Positions 1 to 10,600 of a stretch of DNA of 64,000 nt are shown here, piece after piece. This stretch comes from Ryuthela nishihirai. Its lineage: Eukaryota > Arthropoda > Arachnida > Araneae > Heptathelidae. Under the pieces are notes generated by a model, which worked only from the letters and a program-made list of their open reading frames with translations, searched no databases and was not told the DNA's origin. Location: positions 25,771,404 to 25,835,403 of the forward strand of contig JAWZYU010000034.1 in assembly GCA_038380435.1 (NCBI GenBank). The letters run 5' to 3'. The stretch's first letter is position 1; each line of letters starts with the position of its first letter. The position numbers were made by a program, and so were the translations under genes.

Positions 1-1
1 C

Positions 2-655
2 ATTCTTTGTGACCTCCATAGCTTTACCTTGAGAGGTCACATGCAGATTTTCATCTCCAACTTCTTATCGTTACGTTCTTTTCATGTCCGTGTTGGCAAC
101 ACTCTGTCGAGACCACTCTGTCGAGGCACACTGTGTCAAGGCCATACCCCAAAGAACAGGGGGTGCCAAAAGGCTGCAGTTTGAACGTTATGCTTTTCAC
201 TGTGAAGATTAATTCTATTACTAGACAACTTCCTCCATCTGTAGGCAATGCCCTCTATGTTGAAAATTTAAGCATCTTTTGCTCTTTGTCCAGCATGAGG
301 GTCATTGAAAGACAACTGCAAATTGCCCTGAACAATCTTTCAGTTTCGGTGATAGCCAACGGGTTTCGGTTCTCTCCACAGAAGACTGCATGTGTGCACT
401 TTTGCCACAAGCATAATCTTCATCTGAATCCCAAGCTATGGCTCAGTGGTAACATTATTCCAGTTGTGGCAGAAACCCAGTTTCTCGGTCTCATCTTCGA
501 TTGGAAATTGACCTTTTTACCACACATACATCATCTCAGGTCCAAGTGCATAAAGGCATTAAACACAATCAAGGTCCTCTCCTCTCTCTCTCCTGGGGAG
601 CTGACTGATGTTATATGCTCTGTCTGTACCGTGCACTTGTCCGGTCGAAACTGGA
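2..655 (+). pseudogene. Reverse transcriptase domain of Jockey/I-like LINE (fragment)
   Basis: From base 2 the frame reads like the RT fingers/palm (LRGHMQIFISNFLS). A frameshift near 125 follows, next to a local duplication of ctctgtcgag, and then the 133 frame begins with the hallmark QGVPKGC. The catalytic YxDD box is degraded to YVEN, so both metal-binding aspartates are lost. FLGLIFDWKLTFLPHI is the conserved block after the active site. The RT would copy the element RNA into DNA at a nicked target. The window edge removes the N-terminal half and the SINE at 677 interrupts the C-terminal side. Family identity is confident; clade (Jockey, I or R1) is not. Confidence 0.8.
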
Positions 656-676
656 CTACAGATCCCAGTTGTATGA

Positions 677-1063
677 GGGGCGGGGGTGGCTCAGTCGGTA
701 GTGCGCCAGGCTTGTAATCTGTAGTTCCCAGGTTCGAGTCCCAGCTGGGTCAGCGTTGAGATTTATCTCCGCAAAATTTCCCGCCCTGCCCACGGTCAGT
801 AGTGGACACTGATGGGCTTGGAAAGCAAGCCGTCCGTCGGATGGGACGTTAAGCCGTGGCCCCGTGTGCGGGAGAGCCATACCCAGTGCACGTTAAAGAA
901 CACGCTGGATGGCCTTGACGGGAGGCTACCATCTGTCTCCCAACAGCTGTTCCAGTGGGTCCCCTCCCCCAACCTTCTCTGAGCCTTCGGGGTCCACGTG
1001 ACCTGGCCATTTAGCCCATGGTGTGCAAAAAAGTTCCCCTCAGAGGTAAAACAATCCAATCCA
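677..1063 (+). mobile_element. SINE-1 copy, full length
   Basis: The head is tRNA-like with Pol III boxes (TGGCTCAGTCGG and GGTTCGAGTCC), followed by a body with gacgttaagccgtgg and cacgttaaagaacacg and a tail of gaggtaaaacaatcc. It is flanked by the 15-bp direct repeat atcccagttgtatga (662-676 and 1064-1078), an exact target-site duplication inside the LINE RT. It is not matched in the right arm because that segment is deleted there. Confidence 0.92.
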
Positions 1064-2150
1064 ATCCCAGTTGTATGACTCTGCTTGGGTTTCAGTGGTG
1101 AAGGTGCTGGCCCCCTCCATCATCACGCCTTCCGTGCTTGCACAGGAGCCTTCTGTACCTCCTTGGTCCAGAGTCTTTATGTTGAGACCGACGAACCATC
1201 TTTATCTCTTTGCCATCAACAGTTGTCCCTACAATATGCATCAAAATTGCAATCCTTGCCTGGCCATCCCATTTGAGACTGCGTTTTCAGTCCAAATTGG
1301 GAAATTCTTTACACTAATTGGCCGACTTCCATTCGTCCTTTTTGTTTGCGAGTCTGAGGCTGCCTCAGAGACATTAACACCAGTCTCGATAGCGTCACAC
1401 AGTCTACAGTCGAGTCACTCCTAGCATGACTCGCTATTTCATCTTCGTGTGATATTTCCCTGTGCAGGACAGGGATAGCCTTTACACCTGACTGTGTTTA
1501 CCAGCAACTCTTTGCCAGCCATCGTGCTGCGTACTCAGACTTCTTGCCAATATACACATATGTCTAAAAGTCTGGCACATCAGTTCGATCAGCCATGGTC
1601 TACTGTGATGTAATAATTGCCCACTACATTTGACTGTAGTGTTATATCTTCACTGCAGAGTTGCACGCTATCAGCCTCGCCTTGGACCACGTGGCAGCTA
1701 AGCATCATCGTCAGTGTGTGCTTTACACTGACTCACTTAGCTCCCTACAGGCTTTGATCTCGGTGAGGCATTGGCCTCACCCAGTTTATTCTAAGATCTG
1801 CCAGCAGTTCCATTGTCTGGCAGTCACAATAATCATCCGTTTCTGATGGGTGCTTAGTCACGTCTGTATCAGGGGCAAGGACTTGGCAGGTGCTACTGCC
1901 AAATCAGCCACACCCCTGTCTTGCTCTCCATTGCCACTTCCATATCTGGATTTCTGATAGCGTTTTACCATTGAGCTCTGGGCACAGTTGCAGAGATCTT
2001 GGTCAGAACAGCTTACGAACAAGCTCTTTTAGATCAAACCTATCATCAAACCGTGGCAGTCATGTTACTGCAGGAATCGCAAGGAGGAAGTTGTACTTGC
2101 TCGGCTCTGCTTAGATCATTCGTTTCTTCTACGGGCGGACAGCGAATCTA
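1064..2150 (+). pseudogene. LINE ORF2 C-terminal part: RT thumb, RNase H, Cys-rich tail
   Basis: After the SINE the thumb/linker resumes in two overlapping frames (about 1071-1424). RNase H follows at 1661-1846, with the signature HAISLALDHV followed by LYTDSLSSLQAL; the TDS aspartate and upstream glutamate positions fit a type I RNase H. Further down, the frame near 2145-2165 shows CEFC, the start of a zinc knuckle at the ORF2 terminus. Here the left arm lacks 13 bp that the right arm has. Several stops and frameshifts make it non-functional. The RNase H domain places the LINE in the I/Jockey/R1 group rather than RTE or CR1. Confidence 0.75.
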
Positions 2151-3775
2151 AATGCGAGTTTTGTGCCGTCACAGATATTTTAATTTCTTGTTCGTGTTTG
2201 CCTTTGAACGGCATTTATTTTTTTTAAGTTTCATGATTTTACGTCCGAGCCTCTTACACTGGGACATCTGTTATCTAACCATTGTTGCTTTACCTCTGTA
2301 TTTAAATTTTTACGATATACTGGATATTTTACTCCCTGTTTATTATTCTATTTGTTTAACTCAAGTCGCTTGCAACTGGTTATGGTCCAATATGTTCCAT
2401 TTTATTGTTTTACATTTGTATTTTATTTTTAAATTTGGTTAAGAGTATCACGACTTTTATCATTTTTTATCGAAATTTCGTTTGGCGCATTATAACTTTA
2501 TATTCTAATGCGCTATAAAACCCTGAACAACCAACGAACCGACCATGGATGGATAATACCTAGCGAGCTAATGCACCGTAGAGGACCTATATAGGTAGAG
2601 GTTGGCCATATCAAAATTGGACGCCATGTTTTGTCGTCCTCTGATTGTTTAGCGTGCGTAGCTGAATGGTATGGCACGGTACTTATGGATTCCGGAAAAG
2701 GGTAGGGTAATATTTCATACAGATTTCAGTGTTCATGATTGGAAACACTTTAGAAAACGGCTAAAAAAAGAAAAATTAACTTTTAAGGCTTTTTTCTACA
2801 AAAAAAAAGATATAATTTCGCTTTGTTGTCTGTCCTTCTGTAGACATCGAATTTTTTTGTTTGTATAGATAAATAAAAAAAAATTTGTTAAATAGGTATT
2901 AATTGTATATTATGATTTGCATTTTTTGAATCTCCCAAAAATTATAACTGCACCCTCTAAGAGTGGAAAAAGTTGAAAATTCCAAAATATCAAACGAATA
3001 TTCCAAACGATGTAGTTATGTTAGAAGTTTGAAATTTTGGTGTTGAAATGTGAAGGTTACGAAGTTACCATTGGCAACAATCACTTCACCCTTTAGACCC
3101 AGGGGGGAGGTGAATGCAATTTTTTTTGTTTTAACAGATAATTCTGTGTTATTAAAGATAAATTAAAAATTACCTTTTGGTTGACAGGTATTGACGAAAT
3201 ATTAAAATTTGCATTTTACGAATTTCCCAAAAGCTATAATTGCGCCCTCTAACGGTGGAAAAAGTCGAAAAATCCCAAAATTCAAAACGAATATTGAAAA
3301 CGATGTAGTTATGCTAGAAATTTAAAATTTTGGTGGTGGAATGTGACAGTCTTGAAAATTCCATTGAGTGTAATGAGTTGACCCTTAGCCCAAGGTAGGT
3401 AAAAAACGGAACGGTTTTGTTTCAAGAGATAATTGGAAATCTCTTTTTTAGTTGGTTACTAATGAAATGTAATTCGCATTTTCAAAGGTAGTTTTAATTT
3501 ATATTATTAGAGATCACTAAACATCGAAACTGCAAAACTTTTAACGAATGTTTCAAGTGATCTGTTTATAGTAGAAATTTCGGTGTGTAGAATTCTGTTA
3601 TGGTAGAAATTCTACTGACAGTAATGATCTGCCCACTATTTTCAGAGGAGTGAGAGAAAAGCAACTTTTTAAATTTAAAAACTAAAAGACATACTTTTTT
3701 ATGTTTTATAATTACTAATAAAATATTACTACGCATATTTTCCCCCATCATATATTAAAATATATGTAAATAACC

Positions 3776-3976
3776 CCTCAAGCAGCTGCTTGTACAGAGG
3801 TCTGACAGGAGCCTATCAGTTTATATGGCATAGTAGAAGGTCCATGAGGATGGCAGGACCTCAGGAGAAAAACAACACGAACATCCATAATTATAACTTT
3901 TAAGAAGTGAAAAAGTAGGCAAAGGAAGAACTTCATTCTCTTTGAAAATGAGATTCCCATATGTGCCAGAGGCACT
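3776..3976 (-). mobile_element. SINE-2 copy, head-truncated (left arm)
   Basis: On the minus strand it shows the SINE-2 body: gttgtttttctcctgaggtcc, ccatcctcatggacc, then the terminus cagctgcttgagggg. The tRNA-like head has been lost. Mirrored at 15931-16132. It sits in the middle of the foldback element. Confidence 0.7.
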
Positions 3977-4382
3977 ATGCATTCTTCTAGTTATTTTACA
4001 TTTCAGTACATTCTAACAGTGGAATTTATGAACTACTATATAATTGAGAAAATAAACTGTTAATATTTTATTAGTACCTATAATGTGCAAAAAAGTTTTT
4101 CATTTATCTCTTAAAGCAGAAAATTTGCATTTTACCAACGCGACAAATCATTACTATTAGGATAAACCACTTGACCATTACACTCGATGACCAAAAATTT
4201 AAGTATCCAGCAAAAATATATTCTAATTTGCAATATTTATTTAGCGATTTCGTATTTTCCAGCTTTTTCCGCCGCTAGAGGTCGCCTTTCGAGTTTTTAT
4301 ATACCGCCTTTAGCACTCTCTAACACTAGAAATTCCATTGAAGGGAATTTGAAGTATTAATTATTTTGTGGAAAACAATTTC

Positions 4383-4458
4383 GCCGACATACGGGATTCG
4401 AACCCGCATTTCTCCAGCAACACGTCAGAGTATTTTAACCTGTTGAACTAACGCCGGC
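4383..4458 (-). tRNA. tRNA-like sequence or tRNA pseudogene (left arm)
   Basis: This 76-nt unit on the minus strand starts gccggcg and ends tgtcggc, which pair over 7 bp with wobbles. It has an A-box (tagttcaacagg), a T-arm gcggg-ttcgaat-cccgt and a perfect B-box (ggttcgaatcc). The anticodon arm is irregular: ctct pairs with ggag around an oversized loop containing acgtgttgc, so no anticodon can be read safely. No CCA is encoded. It could be a decayed tRNA or the head of a further SINE family. Confidence 0.45.
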
Positions 4459-5326
4459 TTTTTTCACAAAAAAAAACATTAATTGATTTATAGACGTTTA
4501 AACGTCTACAGGTAACGCTGAGGTTATCAAATATTGTTTAAATCGTCACTATTTTGTTAGTGCCTGTATAACAAAAAAATTATATATTGTTTTGTTTATC
4601 TCTTAAAAAAAGTTTTATCTTCGCACCCCTTTTTAGCTAAGACGACAAAACCTTATTGCCATTGTAAACCTTCTGACCATAACACTCCACTACCAAAATT
4701 TCAGATTTCCAGTGTAAATAGTTTGTAATATTCGTTTGAAATTTTAGCATTTTCCATTTTTTCCCATCGCTAGAGGGCGCTATTAAAGCTATTGAAAATT
4801 TTCAAAAAGGCTAATCGCAATATATGTTCCACACCTATCCAACCCCAAAAGAATTTTTCATTTAGCTCTAGAAGCAAAAAAATTGATTGTCTATAGGCCT
4901 ACAGACAGGTGGAAAGACAGATGGACAGACAATAGTTAACTGAGAGATTGACAGACAGACGAACAAAAATTGGCATAGGCAGATGAGAAAGTGGAAACAT
5001 TAGATCGTTTCCAAACGAACCGTAAAAGAAATTTTTTGTTGGTTTTCAATTAGCTCGTTTCCCTTTTTCAGCCGATTGCCGTTTTCCGATGGAGTTTCTC
5101 GGAAAAAAAATATTCATTAATTTATTTGTTTCTGTCATAAAATACGACAGCTTTTATAGCGAAAAAAGTGGTTGAACTATATAAAACTATAACAACTGAC
5201 AAGTTTTAACTTGGTACACATACTAACTCATATGATTTCGTCTCACGGTTCGACAAAACATGGCGCCCATAAACCACGTGACTGAATCAGCCAATGACAG
5301 TGAATGACCGAGATGGCCAAGCCTCT

Positions 5327-7066
5327 GGGATTCCAACTTCCGTTTTCGAAACGGATAGACGTGTTTTCTATGCTCTCTGATTCAGTGATTTACAGTGTTT
5401 TAAAGTGCAAAAATGGATACGACCAAGTACATTAAGCTCAGTAGGACCTTCAAACTAAGACATTTAGGTCAAACTTACGAATCAATTGTGACATCTCTGG
5501 CCATCCTACTTCAGCCTTCCTTGATCTCTATCGCCCAAAGCATAAACAAATCCACCACGATAGTGACCTTCTCAAGCGAGGAATGTGCGGAATTATTTGC
5601 CTGCAACCACAGGACTATTTCAACGGACATTCTGTTACCTCTACTCGTCTAGGCACCCATGTGAAAAAAAATATCTATCGCCAAATTACCCTTCTTCGTT
5701 TCAAATCATGAGATCGCCTCTACTCTCGAACCCTTCGGAAAAGTTAATAGTATTAATGACGAACATCTCGATCTACCGGGATTGGAATCCATCCGAACAG
5801 GAACCACGGTAGCCGTCCTAGAAATGAAGAAGCCGGTCCCCAATTATCTTCAGATTGCCACCTTCAATGCCACAATCCTCTACCCAGGAGTTACTCCACT
5901 TTGTAAATGGTGTAAAAGACCAAACCATCTTATAAAGTACTGTGAGTTATTTGCTAAAAGGCGGCTTACACATCTGGAAACTACTGAGCAACTTTTGGAT
6001 TCCACTCAAACTGCTGGACCAGAAATTATGGACCATCAGACACCTACTATTGATCCACATAGAGTAAGTAAACAGCCTCCCTCTACCCAACTTAAGCCTT
6101 AAATTCCTCCACAAATTCCAGCTATTGAGGACCCATCTCACCCAAAGAGGAAATGCCCCACCTCACCACCTGATTTCCCCCCTAAAGAGGAACCTCGTAA
6201 AAAACAAAAATCATCTAATTTCACTTGTATGTCGTCCCTCATTGATAACATTCAAAATTTCATCATAGATCAAAACACAACACCGGCACCCACTCAAAAA
6301 ACTGATGGATCCAAATATTTAGAAACTTTCGAAGACATCACCGACTTTTTAAAATTTTTAGAAAATCCTAAATTAGCTTCTGCAGAATGGGAGATCCCCA
6401 CATCCCTAAAACCACTTAGGAAAACACTTTCGGCCACTGGCTTCGTCCTGCAAAAATATCAGGACCTCTACCTAACTGCTTTGGAGAAGAGCCCACAACT
6501 TGATTGCTTCACTGTGTGGGACTATCTCCAAATAGTTAAAAAATATCTCCCACTTTTTAATTAATTTTCTATTTTTGGCTTCATTTTCCTACATAAATTC
6601 CAAATTTCGCCACTTCCATTTCTCTTTCGAACCAACTGGCTCTCAAAATTGCCTCCATCTTGGATTCAGCTCTCAGCCAATACCAAAATTCCTTGCCTCC
6701 CATTGGCTGAGACGATTCTGACTGGTTCCAGCTGCATGTTCCCACTTAGCTCAGCTTGGTAGCTTCTAACTCACTTATTATCACATTTTCTGACTACTTT
6801 TCATCAAAATTAACATTTACACACATATTTAATTAATCATATCATTGCCCCCACTTTAATAATCTCCTTTCACGAACTTCACGACAATTTACCAACTTTG
6901 GATCACTTTTAGACATTGGATTGATTTCTCGATTTCTTATCAAAATTAGCTCATATAATTTTCACCCCCATCGAAGAAACATATCTTGTGGACCTGATGA
7001 TAAGGGGGCCTCGGTCCCCTTTACAAATAGGTCCAGCTACGATAGAAGGATGTTTAAGAAGAAGAA
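5327..7066 (+). mobile_element. ORF1-only retroposon (left arm copy)
   Basis: The element is flanked by near-exact direct repeats ggccaagcctct (5315-5326) and ggccagcctct (7067-7077). Its 3' end is an aagaagaagaa simple-repeat tail, as in I-like LINEs. Between a short leader and a 3' UTR lies one gag-like coding region (5413-6564) and no endonuclease or RT. It looks like a non-autonomous LINE derivative comparable in plan with mammalian HAL1. It inserted into the foldback element before the palindrome formed, because both arms carry it. Confidence 0.65.
5413..6564 (+). pseudogene. Gag-like ORF1 protein with RRM-like region and CCHC knuckle (left)
   Basis: The start chosen is the ATG at 5413 (MDTTKYIKLSRTF) after a plausible leader. 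The N-terminal part runs to 5652. The frame then shifts around an A-run near 5661-5669, and the central part would be RRM-like. From 5782 the frame contains a zinc knuckle CKWCKRPNHLIKYC (CX2CX4HX4C, residues 41-54 of that segment), the RNA-binding mark of LINE ORF1/Gag proteins. A TAA at 6100-6102 interrupts it. The same frame then reopens with basic, NLS-like PKRK and RKKQK and an acidic/hydrophobic C-terminal region ending at 6564. The breaks are shared by both arms. Its likely role was packaging element RNA into RNPs; RRM is inferred from pattern only. Confidence 0.6.
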
Positions 7067-7105
7067 GGCCAGCCTCTAACTATACAGGACCTCTAATGCA
7101 CCGTA

Positions 7106-8376
7106 ACCGTTACCGGTAAAAATTTCTGTTGGTGTTTTTCCATCAGTCATTTTTATAGTCTTCATTACGATTGTTTCTTTCGTTTGCTGCTAGTTTTAAG
7201 TTATTATTTATAATTAGTTGTTAGGAAAAATAAAGTGTAATTAATGCTTTGGAATTTCTCTATTTAAAGAATAAAAAGCTATGGATGACTTTGACGATAA
7301 ATCGAGTAGGGCTGATTCAGAGAAAAAGGCAAGTAAATTGTGTAAATGCAAAAAAATAAGGTAATACGGGAGTGTTATAAGCTTTGATGGGCAAAATGAC
7401 TGAAAGATTCGATTCATTTGATTCGACTCACTTAAAAGATTCGTTCGTTTGACTCAGGTGATTTTCCGAGTGATTGGAATCAGTAGCGTTTAGTGTAATC
7501 TAGTAGGTGAAATATTTAAAGTATAGACACTACTTAATAAAGAAAAAATTCAATTTTTTAATTCCAATAAGTAAATTATGTTATTTCACCATATTTTTTT
7601 TTTTTTAAAAGTAGGCCCGTGTAGTGATTACGGACCTCAGCCGATAGATGGCATTGCTCAAGTGGCGTGTGACGTCGAAGTGTAAAGTATGATGTTAATT
7701 TGTAAAGTATGACGTAAAACGTAGCTGTTGGTTGTTGTCCTATGGCTCATTGATTTGTTTCTTTTGGGTGGGTAATGTGGAGTCACGTGTTATGTGTGTA
7801 ATTTGACGAGAGTGTGAAGTTACGTTTGGTTTTTTTCGCCATTATTTCTGGACTTCTTTGGATAACATACCTATATGGTTAGAGGTAAGTTCGTGTGTAT
7901 TATATATTTAATATGGGGAGGGGGGTGTTCAGTGATAGGTAGGATACGAATAATTAATATGTTCTAGCTATTTTTTTTTAAATTGGTTTGGATATGGTTT
8001 ATAATTAGATATTAAAGATATTTAGGGGCCCATGTAGTGGGGGAGTATGCAAGTTTTTGCGTGTGGGATTGAAAATGGCGATAGTATAATTCGGAATTTT
8101 AAAGAACACATGTATTTCGTTAGAATAGTTTGGGGGTGAATTGAATGTTTTTTTAGTAGTTACGTGTAGTATGGTAATTATTAATGTATTATAGTAATTT
8201 ATTAATTTTGTTGTATATTTAGGAGTCTTTTAAATTTAGTTACATGATTTATCGTTAATAGGTGGAAGCGTCTGGCGACTTTTTGATGTAGTAATTCTGG
8301 GTATTGTAGAATTGTCGGTGTGTGAAAAAACGGCAGTTTTTGATGGAGTCAGGAAAGAATGAAAAATTTAGAGGTG
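7106..8376 (+). other. Unassigned arm sequence, promoter- or exon-like hints only
   Basis: No coding region is recognised (mirror 11505-12801). A 27-codon ORF at 7281-7364 begins MDDFDDKSSRADSEKKASKL and is followed by GTAATA; it could be a first exon or chance. Bases 7395-7500 are rich in gattcgattcatt-type inverted motifs of the kind common in hAT MITEs. Confidence 0.3.
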
Positions 8377-8741
8377 GGGTGAGAGTGGCGGAGTCGGTAG
8401 CGCGCCAGGCTTGTAATCTGTAGTTCCAAGGTTCGAGTCCGAGCTATGTCAGCGTATAGATTTATCTCGGCGTATTTTCAAACTCGGCTCATAGTAGGGG
8501 ACATTGGTGGGCTTGGACAGGCCGCCGTCCGTCGGTTAGGATGTTAAGCCGTGGCCCTGTATGTGGGAGAGTTATACTCTGTGTACGTTAAAGAACACGT
8601 TGGATGGCCTTTACAGGAAGTTGCTGTCTCCCAACAACTGTTCTAGTAGGTCCCGTACCTTCTGTGAGCCTTCGGGGTTCATGTGATCTCGCCATTTAGC
8701 CCATGGTGTGGGAAAAAAGTGGGGCCTCAGAGGTAAAATGA
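8377..8741 (+). mobile_element. SINE-1 copy, diverged (left arm)
   Basis: The head is gagagtggcggagtcggtagc with the B-box ggttcgagtcc, and the body and tail (gaggtaaaatg) are all present with many substitutions. It is older than the SINEs at 21-35 kb. Mirrored at 11140-11504. Confidence 0.85.
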
Positions 8742-8810
8742 CAATGTAATTTAGGGGAGGGTTTTTTGAGCTGTAAGATGTTTTTTTTGTTAGATTTTTA
8801 TTTTGGGGCT

Positions 8811-9110
8811 TTTTTTATATAATTCGGTCGGCGGTGCACTGTTTCCGATTTTCATGTTTTTTGGTTTGTGTTGTCTTGGAGGACATTATTTAGTTTTGGG
8901 GCTTTTTTATAATTCGGTCGGCGGTGCACTGTTTCCGATTTTCATGTTTTTTGGTTTGTGTTGTCTTGAAGGACATTATTTAGTTTTGGGGCTTTTTTAT
9001 AATTCGGTCGGCGGTGCACTGTTTCCGATTCTTATGTTTTTTGGTTTGTGTTGTCTTGGAGGACATTATTTAGTTTTGTGGCTTTTTTATAATTCGGTCG
9101 GCAGTCGTTT
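8811..9110 (+). repeat. 90-bp tandem repeat, about 3.3 units (left arm)
   Basis: The anchor aattcggtcgg occurs at 8821, 8911, 9001 and 9091, exactly 90 bp apart. Because 90 is divisible by 3 the array keeps an open frame (8803-9141) encoding a hydrophobic repeat with YNSVGGALFP and FFGLCCLGGHYLVL. No other evidence supports translation. Confidence 0.9.
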
Positions 9111-9270
9111 TTTTTTTTTGTTGGATTTGGCACTTTTATGAGCTTTTATTCTGTAATTGACGGTTACGAGGTTTTTTTGCGTTAATTTAATTTTTTTTAC
9201 GTTCGTTTAAAACGCAATTCTATGTTACTATGGTTACGGTGCGTTGCGTTTGACGTAAACTCGGGTTTTT

Positions 9271-9286
9271 CGTTACTATGGTAACG
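9271..9286. promoter_or_regulatory. X-box-like palindrome CGTTACTATGGTAACG
   Basis: A near-perfect palindrome close to the RFX-factor X-box consensus (GTNRCC...RGYAAC). A related half-site cluster (gttactatggttacgg) lies 50 bp upstream. It is mirrored at 10421-10436. Resemblance only. Confidence 0.3.
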
Positions 9287-9427
9287 AAAAAAACAATCTT
9301 TTTTCTAGAAACCCCTGTTTGGGTTAGGGTCTAGGGAGTTGTGGGAATCAACTAAAAGGACCGTTTTGTTACGTTGCGTCAAAAAGAAAATGGCGGCTGA
9401 GGCCTGTGATCTGTACTACTGCCAAAA

Positions 9428-10273
9428 TATGGGTTTTCCATTAAATATTACCTAGCACATTCAATGCAGAAGGACTGAATGCACTGTATATACATAATAC
9501 AGAATTACATATCAGCTATATGTATATATAAAAATTATATACAATTCCAATCACAAAGTCACTAGAATAGTGGTTCTCAACTTGGGGTTGATCACTCCCC
9601 TCTCTTGATGGATAAATTCAGCCAATTTAGGTGAGTGGGAGGGAAAACAGGCCCATTCTTATATACATATATATAAAATCAGAGGTTAAGAACCATTAAC
9701 TCTTATCGCTTGCGAAGGAGTTGAATCAGAAGGAGTCGAATCGGCCATACTGACTCAAACAAATCATTTTACTCCTTTCGTTCTTGAATCAGACTCACTA
9801 ACTCACATTCCTTTTGATTCTCTGACTCTGTGAACAAGTTGTTCGCAAGAGATGTCTATTAATAATAAATATAGGTAAATGAAATGCCAGGAAAAGTTGA
9901 CTTCAACAAATGAAGTCAATTTTAACAGTTGTTATGATTTAATTGTAATTCTATTTCAGTAATTTCTTCAAATAAAACAGTTGAAAAAGGCTATTTTCAT
10001 ATTTTTAGGCTTTGAATAATTTTTATATTCATTTATTGCTTGCTACATTTTTTTCAAGTGATATTTTAACCGGTTAATGAAACCATTTTGGACAAATCTT
10101 TTGAAGTTATGTTTCAATTTCTACATGCTAGCCCAAATATTAATAATAATCAAGGCAAGACTCTGTCTGGTGAGCTCTAAACTATAATCAAATCTATTAA
10201 CAAAAAGGTTTGGTAATGTGAAAAAATTAAGTTATTCGTCTAAAATTTTAAAAATTTATCTAAAAAGTATACT
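9428..10273. other. Palindrome spacer, AT-rich, with one MITE
   Basis: This 846-bp unique spacer separates the two arms. It contains the hAT-like MITE at 9568-9698 and a short hairpin near 9898-9920 (ttgacttca, a five-base loop, then tgaagtcaa). I see no gene in it. Confidence 0.7.
9568..9698. mobile_element. hAT-like MITE
   Basis: Termini tagtggttctcaac and gttaagaaccatta are imperfect inverted repeats of the form widespread in hAT MITEs. The element is 131 bp, non-coding, and sits in the palindrome spacer. I could not identify a clear 8-bp target duplication. Confidence 0.5.
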
Positions 10274-10600
10274 TTTTGGCAGTAGTACAGATCACGGGCT
10301 TCAGCCGCCATTTTGTTTTTGACGCAACGTAACAAAACGGTCCTTTTAGTTGATTCCCACAACTCCCTAGACCCTAACCCAAACAGGGGTTTCTAGAAAA
10401 AAGATTGTTTTTTTCGTTACCATAGTAACGAAAAACCCGAGTTTACGTCAAACGCAACGCACCGTAACCATAGTAACATAGAATTGCGTTTTAAACGAAC
10501 GTAAAAAAAAATTAAATTAACGCAAAAAAACCTCGTAACCGTCAATTACAGAATAAAAGCTCATAAAAGTGCCAAATCCAACAAAAAAAAAAACGACTGC

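Larger units (their letters stand above)
1..2560 (+). mobile_element. Jockey/I-like LINE, 3' half (left copy)
   Basis: This is the 3' half of a non-LTR retrotransposon, cut by the window edge. In order it holds the RT palm (2-655), a SINE insertion (677-1063), the RT thumb/linker and RNase H (1064-1850), a Cys-rich tail (CEFC near 2155) and a 3' UTR. The UTR ends near 2520-2560 with gcgctataaaaccctgaacaacc, a terminus of the kind seen in arthropod Jockey-like LINEs. Only the part from 1182 on lies in the palindrome arm. The copy is dead, with frameshifts and stops. Confidence 0.8.
2581..7093. mobile_element. Foldback-like TIR transposon (left arm copy)
   Basis: The two ends are inverted repeats (gaggacctatataggtagagg... 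against ...tatacaggacctc), followed on both sides by an inverted ttggccat...cgccatgttttgtcg block. The direct repeat taatgcaccgta lies immediately outside each end (2569-2580 and 7094-7105), so the target-site duplication is 12 bp. Inside, roughly 300-bp subrepeats carrying 'ccctctaacggtggaaaaag' and 'gaatattccaaacgatg' run forward at about 2700-3600 and inverted at about 4130-4950. The terminal repeats are thus over 1 kb and internally repetitive, as in Drosophila FB/MULE-type foldbacks. No transposase ORF is seen. A retroposon (5327-7066), a SINE-2 and a tRNA-like unit lie inside. Confidence 0.75.
1182..9427 (+). repeat. Left arm of giant palindrome (inverted duplication)
   Basis: This stretch recurs as its reverse complement at 10274-18738. 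Matching landmarks have coordinate sums of 19920 near the outer edge, 19907 over most of the arm, 19881 after a 26-bp indel and 19701 after a 180-bp indel, so the arms are collinear throughout. By eye they differ by scattered single bases and a few indels. The outer edge is where the two LINE copies diverge and the inner edge is just after a shared ctactgccaaaa. Seen directly; the exact percent identity was not computed. Confidence 0.95.

Noticed and set aside
10368..10388. accctaaccc near the right-arm inner end as telomeric repeat
   Set aside because: Only about one and a half units, mirrored in the other arm, no array.
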